Below are positions 7,669 through 17,890 of a DNA stretch of 64,000 bases, piece by piece. Each line of letters opens with the position of its first letter. Position 1 is the first letter of the stretch. The translations under genes and the position numbers were made by a program. The notes under the pieces were generated by a model that had not been told where the DNA came from, ran no database searches, and saw only the letters and a list, made by a program, of their open reading frames with translations. Origin of the DNA: Acidobacteriota bacterium (GTDB lineage Bacteria > Acidobacteriota > Vicinamibacteria > Vicinamibacterales > UBA2999); contig CAUJDN010000099.1 in NCBI GenBank assembly GCA_963169195.1, forward strand, positions 17,476 through 81,475, given 5' to 3'.

Positions 7669-10467
7669 CTAGTCCCCGACCTTGACGCTCAGCGCCGCCT
7701 GGGCAGCGGCCAGGCGTGCGACGGGCACGCGGTACGGCGAGGCGCTGACGTAGTCCAGCCCCGCCTGGTGGAAGAAGTGTACGGACGCCGGATCGCCGCC
7801 GTGCTCGCCGCAGATACCGACCTTCAGATCCGCGCGCCGGCCGCGGCCCTTCTGCACGCCCATCGCCACGAGCTGGCCGACGCCCGTGGCGTCGATGGTG
7901 GCAAACGGGTCCTTGTCGAGGATCTTCTTGTCCTGGTAGACGCGCAGGAACTTCCCCACGTCGTCGCGCGAGAAGCCGAAGGCCATCTGCGTGAGGTCGT
8001 TGGTGCCGAACGAGAAGAACTGCGCCTCGGCCGCGACCTCGTCCGCCGTGACGGCGCCGCGCGGCACCTCGATCATGGTGCCCACGAGGTACCGGATCCT
8101 GATCTTCTGCTCCGTCATCACCTCGGCGGCCACGCGGTCGACGACGGCCTTCTGGTCCTTCAACTCCTTCACGAGCCCGACCAGCGGGATCATGATCTCG
8201 GGCACGACCTTGAGGCCTTCCCTGTTCAGCTGGCAGGCGGCCTCCATGATGGCGCGCGCCTGCATCTCCGTGATTTCCGGATAGGTGATCCCGAGCCGGA
8301 CGCCGCGGTGACCGAGCATCGGATTGAACTCGTGGAGCTGCTCGACCCGGGCCAGCAGTCCCTTCTTCTCGGCCAGGACCGTGCCACCCTTGCCGGTGGC
8401 TTCCATGACGGCGATTTCGACCATCAGGTCCTCGCGCTTCGGCAGGAATTCGTGCAGCGGTGGATCGATGGTGCGGATCGTCACGGGCGAGCCGTGCATG
8501 GCCTTGAACACGCCGTAGAAGTCCTGGCGCTGCAGCGGCAGCAGCTCCGCCAGTGCGGCGCGCCGGTCGGCCTCGTTGTCGGCCAGGATCATCCGCTGGA
8601 CGATGGGAATGCGACCTTCGCCGAAGAACATATGCTCCGTGCGGCACAGGCCGATGCCGCGGGCGCCGAACTTGTAGGCCAGTTCGGCCTGGTCCGGCTG
8701 GTCCGCGTTGGCGCGCACGCCCAGGCGCCGGAACCTGTCGGCCCACGTGAGCAGCTGGTGGAAGCGCCCGTAGATGTCCGACTCGGTGGGCTTCATCCCG
8801 CCGCCCACCACCTGCAGGATCTCGCTGGGGTGCGACGACACGCGCGCGATCTTGACCTCGCCGGTGAGGCCATCGAAGGCCACCCAGTCGCCTTCCTTCA
8901 GGACCTGGCCCTTCACGGTCACCGTCCTGCCGTGCTCGTCGATCTGCAGCTCACCGGCACCGACGATGGAGGGCTTGCCCATCTGGCGTCCCACGACGGC
9001 GGCATGCGAGGTCATGCCGCCAGTGGCCGTGAGGATGCCCTGCGACACCCACATGCCGTGGATGTCGTCGGGCACCGTCTCGCGTCGCACCAGGATGACG
9101 GGCTTGCCCTGGCCGGACCAGGCCACCGCCTGCTCGGACGTGAACACCAGCTGCCCGCACGCCGCGCCTGGCGACGCGGGCAGGCCCCGGGTGGTCACCG
9201 GGATCGACCGCCACTCCCTCGGGTCGAAGCCGGGCGCGAGCAGCTGCGACAGCGCCTCGGGATCCACGAGCAGCAGGGCTTCCTTCGGGGTGATCAGCCT
9301 CTCCTTGACCAGGTCGGTCGCGATGATGACCGCCGCGTGGCCGGTGCGCTTGCCGCTCCGCGTCTGCAGCATGTAGAGCCGGTCGTCCTGGATGGTGAAC
9401 TCGAAGTCCTGGATGTCCTTGTAGTGCCGCTCGAGCCGCGTCGTGATCTGGCGCAGCTGCTGGTAGGCATGCGGCATGACCTTCGCCAGCTCGCTGATGG
9501 GCTGCGGCGTGCGGATGCCGGCGACCACGTCCTCGCCCTGCGCATTGATGAGGAACTCGCCGAAGAACTCCTTCGCACCCGTGGCGGGATTGCGCGTGAA
9601 GCCCACGCCCGTGCCGGACCGGTCGCCCGTGTTGCCGAACACCATCATCTGCACGTTCACCGCGGTGCCGATGGAGTCGGGGATGTCGTAGATGCGCCGG
9701 TACTCCCTGGCGCGCGGGTTGTTCCACGAGCGGAACACCGCGTTCCGGGCCATCCTCAGCTGCTCGTTCGGATCCTGCGGGAACGGCTTGCCCGTCTTCT
9801 GCCTGACGACGGCCTTGTAGGCGTCCACCACGTCGCGCAGGGCGACCTCGTCCAGGTCGGTGTCCAGCGACACGCCCATCGCCTTCTTGATCGTCTCGAA
9901 CTCGTGCTCGAACGCGGACTTGGGGATCTCCAGCACGACACTGCCGAACATCTGCATGAAGCGGCGGTAGCTGTCGTAGGCGAACCGGCCGTTCGCGGTG
10001 CGGTGCTTCAGGCCCTCGACGGCCGCGTCGTTCAGGCCGAGGTTCAGGATGGTGTCCATCATCCCGGGCATCGAGAACTTCGCGCCGGAGCGGACCGAGA
10101 CGAGCAGCGGGTTCTCGGTCGAACCCAGCGTGGCGCCGGCGGCCTTCTCCAGCCGCTTCAGGTGCGTGGCGATCTCGGCATCGATGGCCGCGGGCAGCGT
10201 GTGGCCCTGCGCGTAGTACAGGTTGCAGGCGTCGGTCGAGATCGTGAAGCCCGGGGGCACGGGCAGTCCGGCGTTGGTCATCTCGGCGAGGCCGGAGCCC
10301 TTGCCGCCGAGCGTGTCCTTCATGTGCCGATTGCCTTCCGCCCTGCCGTTGCCGAAGAAATACACGTACTTCTTCGCGCGACCCGCCGTCGAGGCGCGTG
10401 CGGGGGCCTTCTTCGCCGCTGTCTTCGTCTTCCGTGCTGCGGTCTTCTTCAAAGCCTTCTTGGCCAT
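7669..10467 (-). CDS. ppdK: Pyruvate, phosphate dikinase with Lys/Ala-rich N-terminal tail
   Basis: 932 residues. PPDK interconverts pyruvate + ATP + Pi and PEP + AMP + PPi. The nucleotide-binding domain begins at YVYFFGNG and GGKGSGLAEM. The phosphohistidine domain has GGMTSHAAVVGRQMGKP with catalytic His near 488. The C-terminal TIM barrel carries LCRTEHMFF and the acid/base cysteine near 886 in CGEHGGDP. About 33 extra N-terminal residues are almost only Lys, Ala, Thr and Arg, resembling histone-H1-like tails; this is unusual for PPDK. It lies six bases after glyS, completing a recO-glyQ-glyS-ppdK order also known in other phyla. Confidence 0.96.
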   Translation of the reverse strand: MAKKALKKTAARKTKTAAKKAPARASTAGRAKKYVYFFGNGRAEGNRHMKDTLGGKGSGLAEMTNAGLPVPPGFTISTDACNLYYAQGHTLPAAIDAEIATHLKRLEKAAGATLGSTENPLLVSVRSGAKFSMPGMMDTILNLGLNDAAVEGLKHRTANGRFAYDSYRRFMQMFGSVVLEIPKSAFEHEFETIKKAMGVSLDTDLDEVALRDVVDAYKAVVRQKTGKPFPQDPNEQLRMARNAVFRSWNNPRAREYRRIYDIPDSIGTAVNVQMMVFGNTGDRSGTGVGFTRNPATGAKEFFGEFLINAQGEDVVAGIRTPQPISELAKVMPHAYQQLRQITTRLERHYKDIQDFEFTIQDDRLYMLQTRSGKRTGHAAVIIATDLVKERLITPKEALLLVDPEALSQLLAPGFDPREWRSIPVTTRGLPASPGAACGQLVFTSEQAVAWSGQGKPVILVRRETVPDDIHGMWVSQGILTATGGMTSHAAVVGRQMGKPSIVGAGELQIDEHGRTVTVKGQVLKEGDWVAFDGLTGEVKIARVSSHPSEILQVVGGGMKPTESDIYGRFHQLLTWADRFRRLGVRANADQPDQAELAYKFGARGIGLCRTEHMFFGEGRIPIVQRMILADNEADRRAALAELLPLQRQDFYGVFKAMHGSPVTIRTIDPPLHEFLPKREDLMVEIAVMEATGKGGTVLAEKKGLLARVEQLHEFNPMLGHRGVRLGITYPEITEMQARAIMEAACQLNREGLKVVPEIMIPLVGLVKELKDQKAVVDRVAAEVMTEQKIRIRYLVGTMIEVPRGAVTADEVAAEAQFFSFGTNDLTQMAFGFSRDDVGKFLRVYQDKKILDKDPFATIDATGVGQLVAMGVQKGRGRRADLKVGICGEHGGDPASVHFFHQAGLDYVSASPYRVPVARLAAAQAALSVKVGD

Positions 10468-10473
10468 GGGCGG

Positions 10474-12735
10474 TTATGACTCCTGCGGTACGATTTCCGA
10501 CACGTCTGCCAGCTGGAGGATGAGTTGCTCCAGCGTCCACACCAGCCGGAGCCGCGCCTCGCGCAGCCCGGGATCCTCGGTCATCACCATCACGTCGTCG
10601 AAGAACGTCGCGACGGACGGCCCGAACTTCGCGGCCTCCTCGAAGGCCTGCCTGAACGCATTCCCCGCGGCGACCGCGGCGTCGATCACGGCGCGGCGCT
10701 GCTGGACCTCCTGCCACAACGCGCGCTCGGCCGGTTCCTGCAGCAGCGAGTCGAGCGGCGCGCCCGCCCGATCGATCGCGGCCATGGACGGCGCCGCCGG
10801 CACGTTCCTGGCGATGATGTTCCGCACGCGCTTGAACAGCGTGGCCAGCTGCCGGAAATCGTCGGTGTCCGCCACCGCGGCGAGCACCTCCAGCTTGCGC
10901 CGCGCGACGAGCGGGCTGACGCCGCGGATCTCGCCGTGGGTGACGGCGCGCACGTTCCGGATGTCGTGCCCCCGCTGCTCGAGCACGTAGCGCAGGCGCT
11001 CCCCGAGGAACGGCCACAGCGCCGCGCCGTAGCCTTCGGGATCCGTTTCCAGTGCATCGCCGATGAGGTCCGCGAACGGCTCCTGGGCCCTGGCGACGAT
11101 CTGAGCCAGCGTGACGCGCACGTCCAGGCCCGTCAGCTCCGGCAGGTCCACCAGCGTCCGGATCAGGCCCTGCGCGGCCCGGCGGAGGCCGTACGGGTCG
11201 CGGGACCCGGTCGGCCGCTCGCCCGCCGCGAACATCCCGACCAGGCTGTCCACCTTGTCGGCCAGCGAAACCGCGGCCCACGGCACGGCGGCCTCGCCGA
11301 GCTGCGCCCGCGTGGGGGGCGCCTCGGCCTCCACCCCGTGGGGGAAGTAGTGGTGATACACGGCCTTCCACACCGCTTCGGGCTGGCCGTCCTCGCGAGC
11401 GTAGATGCCGCCGATGGTGCCCTGCAGCTCGGTGAGCTCGCGCACCATGTCGGTGGCCAGATCGGCCTTGCACAGCCGCCCCGCCTCGGCGGCATGCGGC
11501 GCCAGGTCGGGACGGCCCAGCACCTCGCGGCACAGCCACTCGGCCAAACGGCTCACCCGCTCCCCCTTGCCCCGGTAGCTCCCCAGTTTCTTGTGGAACA
11601 GCACCGTGTCCAGGCGCTCGATGAACCCATCGAGGCGCTGCTGCCGGTCGGCATCCCAGAAGAACCGCGCGTCGCGCAGGCGCGCCGTCAGCACGCGCTC
11701 GAGGTTGCGCGACACCACCTCCGGCTTCTCCGGTTCCGTGTTGAGCACCGCCAGGAACACGGGCAGCAGCGATCCCCCGTCGTTCAGCACCGGGAAGAAG
11801 TGCTGGTGGTGAATCATCGTGGTCGTCAGCACTTCCTCGGGGAGCGACAGGAACTCCTCGGGGAAGTGCCCCGACAGCACGAAGGGATACTCGACCAGGT
11901 CGGGCACCTCCTGGAGGAGCGACTGCCCCACGAGCGCCGTGGCCACGCGGCCGCCCTTCCGGCGCGACTCCACGTCCAGCTCGCGCGCGATGCGACTGTG
12001 CCGCTCGTCGCGATCGAGCACGACGAAATGCTCGGAGAGCCGCTTGCGGTAGTCGTCGAAGCCCTTGACCTTCACCGCGCGGCCCGCCCGGCCGCTCGTG
12101 GCCAGGAAGCGGTGGCCGTAGGTGACGGCGCCGGAGCGCACCTCCTGGACGAGGCCGCCCATGGCGTCGGGCGTGCGAAGAATGGCAAACGGCACCACGC
12201 GGCCGCCGTAGAGGAACACGATCCAGCGGATGGGTCGGCCAAACGGCAGATCGCCCTTCCCGTCGTCGAGCATCGCGTCCCAGCGCATCAGCTTGGGGAA
12301 GGCCAGGGCCCGGAGCGCGGAGGTGAGCACGTCCGGCAACACGTCCACCGCCGCCTTCCCCCGCTGCTGCCTCCGCACCGCGAGGTAGGTGCCCTTCTTC
12401 TCAGGCACCTCGAGGCGCTCGAGCTGTGACACGTCGACGCCCTGCTTGCGCGCGAAGCCTTCCGCCGCCGGCGTGGGGGTCCCCGACTGGTCGAACGCCG
12501 CGCTGACGGGCGGGCCCGTGATCACCTCTTCCAGGTCGGCCTGGCGCTCGGACACTCGCGCGAATCGTGCGGTCAGCCGACGGGGCGTCGAAAAGGTCTC
12601 CACCGGCGCGTCCGCGCTCAACCGGGCCGCCTTGAGGCTCGCCTCGAGCGTGGCGCCGAAGGCGCTCGTGAGCGCCGGCAGCCAGCTGGCGGGCAGTTCC
12701 TCCGTTCCAATCTCGATCAGCAGTTCGCGGTCCAC
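10474..12735 (-). CDS. glyS: Glycine--tRNA ligase beta subunit
   Basis: 753 residues with the typical opening LLIEIGTEELPASWLPAL, EVITGPPVSAAFD, the HD-like central region (FHKKLGSYRGKGERVSRLAEWL) and a C-terminal anticodon-binding domain. The beta subunit joins GlyQ in the alpha2-beta2 enzyme that charges tRNA-Gly. The start is GTG, 36 bases after the glyQ stop; the encoded DRELLIEIGTEELP fits the family N-terminus. It is co-oriented with recO, glyQ and ppdK. Confidence 0.96.
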   Translation of the reverse strand: MDRELLIEIGTEELPASWLPALTSAFGATLEASLKAARLSADAPVETFSTPRRLTARFARVSERQADLEEVITGPPVSAAFDQSGTPTPAAEGFARKQGVDVSQLERLEVPEKKGTYLAVRRQQRGKAAVDVLPDVLTSALRALAFPKLMRWDAMLDDGKGDLPFGRPIRWIVFLYGGRVVPFAILRTPDAMGGLVQEVRSGAVTYGHRFLATSGRAGRAVKVKGFDDYRKRLSEHFVVLDRDERHSRIARELDVESRRKGGRVATALVGQSLLQEVPDLVEYPFVLSGHFPEEFLSLPEEVLTTTMIHHQHFFPVLNDGGSLLPVFLAVLNTEPEKPEVVSRNLERVLTARLRDARFFWDADRQQRLDGFIERLDTVLFHKKLGSYRGKGERVSRLAEWLCREVLGRPDLAPHAAEAGRLCKADLATDMVRELTELQGTIGGIYAREDGQPEAVWKAVYHHYFPHGVEAEAPPTRAQLGEAAVPWAAVSLADKVDSLVGMFAAGERPTGSRDPYGLRRAAQGLIRTLVDLPELTGLDVRVTLAQIVARAQEPFADLIGDALETDPEGYGAALWPFLGERLRYVLEQRGHDIRNVRAVTHGEIRGVSPLVARRKLEVLAAVADTDDFRQLATLFKRVRNIIARNVPAAPSMAAIDRAGAPLDSLLQEPAERALWQEVQQRRAVIDAAVAAGNAFRQAFEEAAKFGPSVATFFDDVMVMTEDPGLREARLRLVWTLEQLILQLADVSEIVPQES

Positions 12736-12771
12736 GTCGATACCTCGGCTTCTGGCGTCAGGCGGGCGGCG

Positions 12772-13662
<891 letters not shown>

Positions 13663-13676
13663 GGATGACGGTCGCC

Positions 13677-14330
13677 TCAGGGCGCCGGCGCGCGGCGCAA
13701 TTCGTGAATCACTCGTATCGAACGCGGCTCGCGATCCAGATGCGAGCGAATCAGCATGCGGTGCACGTGCTCCAGCTCCCTCAGCGCCCGCGGTGTCGCG
13801 CCGAGCGCCTCCACCGCCAGCGGCGCCACGCGGCGGACGCCGCGCACGAAGGCCTCGGCCTCTGCCGAGAGCGACAGGTCCGCCGGGTAGACCCCCTGCA
13901 GCCTCAGCAGCCAGCACTCGAAGTACCGCGCGAGCGGCTCGACCGGCACGCCACCCACCAGCGCGTCCAGCGTCGCCGTTCCCAGGCGAAAGAGCCGCTC
14001 GTCCGGGTCGGCCTCCGCGGCCCATTCATCGATGAGCTCCGCGAAGTAGTGGCTGTAGCCGAGGGCCTCGGGACTGGCGGCCACGAGCGGCGAGGTGACG
14101 GGCTCGGCGTAGTTCAGGCCCACCAGCTCCCGTCGCTCCCTCTCGAAATATGCGACGCGCACGTGCGTCAGCGGCTCGAGCGCCCCCCGGAACCGCGATC
14201 GTGCCCTCCGCGCGTGCTCGGCAACCCCCCGCTTCTTGCCGCGGTCGGCCGTGAGAAACACCACGATCCGGTCCGCTTCGCCCAGCGTGTAGGTTCGAAG
14301 CACGAGGGCGTCGGCCGTATGGAGCGGCAT
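13677..14330 (-). CDS. recO: DNA repair protein RecO
   Basis: 217 residues. An OB-fold N-terminus has [22 protein letters not shown] and [20 protein letters not shown], then a helical domain with YFELIDEW-like [10 protein letters not shown] and [11 protein letters not shown]. RecO loads RecA onto SSB-coated gapped DNA in the RecFOR pathway. The four-cysteine zinc motif of many RecO proteins is not present. A TAGAAT element lies 12 bases before the ATG, overlapping the mgtE stop. Confidence 0.85.
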   Translation of the reverse strand: MPLHTADALVLRTYTLGEADRIVVFLTADRGKKRGVAEHARRARSRFRGALEPLTHVRVAYFERERRELVGLNYAEPVTSPLVAASPEALGYSHYFAELIDEWAAEADPDERLFRLGTATLDALVGGVPVEPLARYFECWLLRLQGVYPADLSLSAEAEAFVRGVRRVAPLAVEALGATPRALRELEHVHRMLIRSHLDREPRSIRVIHELRRAPAP

Positions 14331-14342
14331 GCCGTGCCGCCT

Positions 14343-14348
14343 ATTCTA
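14343..14348 (-). promoter_or_regulatory. Candidate -10 element for recO
   Basis: TAGAAT on the minus strand (5 of 6 to TATAAT) ends 12 bases before the recO ATG and overlaps the mgtE stop codon. It implies a leader of about five bases. No -35 is clear. Confidence 0.35.
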
Positions 14349-15713
14349 TCGCGCCAGGTACTTCAGGAACACGGTCGCGAGGCCCAGGAAGGAGGCAAAC
14401 CCCACGACGTCGGTGAAGGTGGTGATGAACACCGACGAGGCCAGCGCCGGGTCCACCTTGAGGGCCTTCAGGCCGAGCGGCACCAGCGTGCCGGCCGTGG
14501 CCGCCACGAACATGTTGCACACCATCGCCGCGCCGAGCAGCAGCCCCAGCATCGGGTCGGCCTTGGTGAGCCAGGCGACGCCGGCCGCAACCACCCCGAG
14601 GGCCAGGCCGTTGCCCAGCCCGATGAGCGACTCCTTCCCCAGCGCCTTCCGCGCGTTGACCCACGACAGCTCGCCGAGGGCCAGGCCCCGCACGATGACC
14701 GTGAGCGTCTGGGTGGCGGCGTTGCCCCCCATGCCCGCCACGATGGGCATGAACACGGCCAGGGCGGTGACCTGCTCGATCGTTCCCTCGAACAGGGCCA
14801 CGACCGAGGCCGCGACGAACGCCGTCACCAGGTTGATGCCCAGCCAGGGCAGGCGCTTTCGGAGGGCCTCGCCCGGCGGGGTCGCGATCCGCTCGTCGCC
14901 CGACACGCCCGCCAGGCGCAGCAGGTCCTCGGTCGCCTCGTCCTTGATGACGTCGATGACGTCGTCCACGGTCACGACGCCGGCCAGCTTGTTTTCCTCG
15001 TCCACCACCGGCACGGCCAGGAGGTTGTAGGAGGCCACCTGCCGGGCGACTTCTTCCTGGTCCGTATCCACGCGCACGCTGATGACATCCGGCGTCATGA
15101 TGCGCTTGAGGGGCGTCTCCGGCGAGACCAGGAGCAGCCGGCGCAGCGACGTGACGCCCACCAGGTGATTGCGGCCGTCCACGACGTAGAGGTAGAAGAC
15201 CATCTCGACGTCACGCGCGCCCTGGAGCGCCGTGATGGCCTCGCCGACGGTCAGGTCCTCGTTGAGCGCGAAGACCGACGGGTTCATGATGCGCCCGGCG
15301 GTCTGCTCCCCGTACTCGAGGAGGCTTTCAACCTGCCCGGACTCCTTCCGCCGCATCAGCTCGAGGACTTCGCGCGAGAGCTCGTCGGGCAGATAGTCGA
15401 GGAGGGCGGCGGCGTCGTCGGACGGCAGCTCATGGAGGAGCTTGGCGATGTCGTCGGCCGATCGGCCGGTCAGCAGCTGGGCGCCCGGCTCCGGGCCCAT
15501 CTCGCTGATCGCTTCCATGGCCAGCCTCGGCTGGCGCTCGACGAGGAGGGTGAAGACGGCGGAGCGCTCGGTGTCGAGGAGGGTCCCGAAAATCTGGGCG
15601 AGGTCGGCCGGGTGCTGCTTCTGCAGCAGGTTCAGGAGATTGGCTGTGGCGCCGATGCGCAGCAGGCGCTTGACCGAATCGACGACGACATCACTCCTGC
15701 GCGGCGCGGCCAT
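14346..15713 (-). CDS. mgtE: Magnesium transporter MgtE
   Basis: 455 residues in canonical order: MgtE N domain (LLNLLQKQHPADLAQIF, about 20-150), two CBS domains (about 155-275; VGEAITALQGARDVEMVFYLYVVD, IMTPDVISVRVDTDQEEVARQV), then five membrane helices. The pore segment GMGGNAATQTLTVIVRGLALGEL matches the family signature. MgtE is a Mg2+-gated Mg2+ channel. A second Mg transporter candidate (corA) lies 7 kb away on the same strand. Era is 30 bases upstream. Confidence 0.95.
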   Translation of the reverse strand: MAAPRRSDVVVDSVKRLLRIGATANLLNLLQKQHPADLAQIFGTLLDTERSAVFTLLVERQPRLAMEAISEMGPEPGAQLLTGRSADDIAKLLHELPSDDAAALLDYLPDELSREVLELMRRKESGQVESLLEYGEQTAGRIMNPSVFALNEDLTVGEAITALQGARDVEMVFYLYVVDGRNHLVGVTSLRRLLLVSPETPLKRIMTPDVISVRVDTDQEEVARQVASYNLLAVPVVDEENKLAGVVTVDDVIDVIKDEATEDLLRLAGVSGDERIATPPGEALRKRLPWLGINLVTAFVAASVVALFEGTIEQVTALAVFMPIVAGMGGNAATQTLTVIVRGLALGELSWVNARKALGKESLIGLGNGLALGVVAAGVAWLTKADPMLGLLLGAAMVCNMFVAATAGTLVPLGLKALKVDPALASSVFITTFTDVVGFASFLGLATVFLKYLAR

Positions 15714-15743
15714 GGCAATCCGAGCAAATGTAGCACACGCGAA

Positions 15744-16640
15744 TTACGTCCGCCGTCGCTTTCTCCGCCCTTCCACGCCCAGCTCGTCGAGCGTTCGCTC
15801 GTCGTCGCGCCAGCGCTCGCGCACCTTCACGTGCAGGTCGAGATAGACCTTCGTCTGGAAGAACCGCTCGAGCTCCTCGCGCGCCGCGGTGCCGATGGCC
15901 TTGATGGCGGCGCCACCCTTGCCGATGAGGATGGGCTTCTGCGACTCGCGCTCGACGAGGATGGTGCAGTACAGCCGCAGCACGGGCCCTTCCTCGAACC
16001 GGTCCACGACCACGGCCGTGGAAAACGGCAGCTCGTCGCGCGTCTGGCGCAGCACCTGCTCGCGCACGAGCTCGGCGACGAAGAAGCGCTCCGGGTGCTC
16101 CGTGAGGTAGTCCTCCGGATACACCGGTTCCCCTTCCGGCAGGTGGCGCAGCAGCACGTCCTCGAGGCGGTCCACGTTCTCGCCCGTGAGCGCCGACACG
16201 GGCACGATGTCGGCGAAGCCGACGTCCTGGTCGTAGGCGGCGATGCGCGGGAGCAGCGCCGCCTTCTCCACACGGTCCACCTTGTTCAGCGCCAGCACGC
16301 GCGGCACCCGCACGTTCCGCACGACGTCCATCAGGAACCGGTCGCCGGCACCCGGGGGCTCGGAGGCATCGACGACCGCCACCACCAGGTCGGCCTCGCG
16401 CAGGGCGTCCAGCGCCGCGTCCACCATCCGCACGTTCAGGCGGTGCAGGGGACGATGGATGCCCGGGGTGTCGATGAAGACCACCTCGCCGCCGGGATAG
16501 CGGCGCACGCCGACGATGCGGGTGCGGGTCGTCTGGGGCTTGTCGGAGACGATGGCGAGCTTCTGCCCCACCAGCCGGTTCAGCAGCGTGGACTTGCCGG
16601 CGTTGGGCCGTCCCACCAGCGCGACGAACCCGCGCTTCAT
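15744..16640 (-). CDS. era: GTPase Era
   Basis: 298 residues. G1 GRPNAGKST (10-18), G2 region DKPQTTR, G3 DTPGIH, G4 LNKVDR and G5 SALTGEN are all intact, followed by a C-terminal KH domain (RLYCTILVERESQKPILIGKGGAAIKAIG). Era binds the 3' end of 16S rRNA and helps mature the 30S subunit. It sits in the classic phoH-ybeY-corC-era order together with the other 16S maturation factor, YbeY. The ATG overlaps the CorC-like stop (ATGA). Confidence 0.96.
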   Translation of the reverse strand: MKRGFVALVGRPNAGKSTLLNRLVGQKLAIVSDKPQTTRTRIVGVRRYPGGEVVFIDTPGIHRPLHRLNVRMVDAALDALREADLVVAVVDASEPPGAGDRFLMDVVRNVRVPRVLALNKVDRVEKAALLPRIAAYDQDVGFADIVPVSALTGENVDRLEDVLLRHLPEGEPVYPEDYLTEHPERFFVAELVREQVLRQTRDELPFSTAVVVDRFEEGPVLRLYCTILVERESQKPILIGKGGAAIKAIGTAAREELERFFQTKVYLDLHVKVRERWRDDERTLDELGVEGRRKRRRT

Positions 16641-17890
16641 GCGCCGTTTCCGGCCACGGGCGCGGCCTGCTCCACGGCAGGCGCGATGCGGACGCGGGTG
16701 ATGCGGCGGCGCTCGGCCTCGAGCACCTCGACCTGCAGGCCGTCCACCTCGAAGTGCTCGCCGACGGCCGGGACCCGGCCGAGCCGGGAGAGGAGGAACC
16801 CGCCAACCGTCTCGAACCCCTCGCCCTCCGGCGTTACGTGCAGCCGCTGGGTCAGCTGGTGCACGTGCGCCTTGCCGCTGAAGACGAAGTGCCCGCCGCC
16901 CTCGTCCACGACAGGCTCGATCTCCACGTCGTACTCGTCCCGGATCTCGCCGACGATCTCCTCGAGCAGGTCTTCCAGGGTCACGAGCCCGGCCGTACCG
17001 CCGTACTCGTCCACCACGACGGCCATCTGGAGACGGTCACGCTGGAACTCTCGCAGGAGATCGATCACGCGCTTGGTCTCGGGCACGAAGTTCGCCGGCC
17101 GGATGAGCGGCGTAATGGGCGCCTGCGGGTCGATGGTGGCGAGCTTCTGGATCAGGTCCTTGATGAACACGAAGCCGACGACGTTGTCCAGCGTACCCTG
17201 GAACACGGGCACGCGCGAGTACTGCTGCTCGTTGAACAGGGCCTGGAGCCGGGCCATCGTCGCCTCGGCTTCGACCGCGACGATGTCGGGGCGAGGCGTC
17301 ATCACCTCGCGCACCATCGTCTCGCGGAAGTCCACGAGCGTGCGGAGCATCGCGCGGGCCTGGCCTTCCTCGAGCGGCTCGGGCTCGCCGTTGGTGCCCG
17401 CGGGCGTGGGCTCGGCCGTCTCGGCGTCGGGCTGGGCCCCGGCCGCCACTCGTTCGCGCCGCCGGCTCGTCCCCACGCGAATCAAGGCCAGGGTGACCGG
17501 CGACAGCACGCGCGCCACGACGTCGAACGACGGCAGGAGGACGTCCAGCACGCGCTCGGGATCGCGACGGACGATGATGAGCGGGACCACGTGCTCGCAG
17601 AGCACCACGAAGCCAATCACCGATGCGATGAGGAGCGGAAATCGCGCGGGATCCACGCCCATCACCCGCGCCAGCAGCGCCGTGGCGAGGACCAGGACGA
17701 GCCCCAGCAGCAGCCGCGCCGGGATGAACAGGCGGCGGGGGTCGTCGAGATACGGCTCCAGCCGCTCGTCACGCCCGCTGCCTTCCGCCATGATGCGCAG
17801 CGACAACTCCATCAACGCGCTGAACGCCGCGATGATGGTGCCGAGGTAGATCCCGGCGAGCCCGAGGAGGAACAGCAGCAGGGGGGTCAT
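16637..17890 (-). CDS. CNNM/CorC-HlyC-family CBS-domain membrane protein
   Basis: 417 residues. An N-terminal DUF21/CNNM-type membrane region with several helices (LLLFLLGLAGIYLGTIIAAF and later hydrophobic runs to about residue 150) is followed by a CBS pair (VMTPRPDI, SRVPVFQGTLDNVVGFVFIKDL, FQRDRLQMAVVVDEYGG) and a C-terminal CorC_HlyC domain (HQLTQRLHVTPEGEGFETVGGFLL). Members are linked to Mg2+/Co2+ efflux or metal homeostasis; the haemolysin label is historical. The stop overlaps era and the start overlaps ybeY by four bases. Confidence 0.88.
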   Translation of the reverse strand: MTPLLLFLLGLAGIYLGTIIAAFSALMELSLRIMAEGSGRDERLEPYLDDPRRLFIPARLLLGLVLVLATALLARVMGVDPARFPLLIASVIGFVVLCEHVVPLIIVRRDPERVLDVLLPSFDVVARVLSPVTLALIRVGTSRRRERVAAGAQPDAETAEPTPAGTNGEPEPLEEGQARAMLRTLVDFRETMVREVMTPRPDIVAVEAEATMARLQALFNEQQYSRVPVFQGTLDNVVGFVFIKDLIQKLATIDPQAPITPLIRPANFVPETKRVIDLLREFQRDRLQMAVVVDEYGGTAGLVTLEDLLEEIVGEIRDEYDVEIEPVVDEGGGHFVFSGKAHVHQLTQRLHVTPEGEGFETVGGFLLSRLGRVPAVGEHFEVDGLQVEVLEAERRRITRVRIAPAVEQAAPVAGNGA

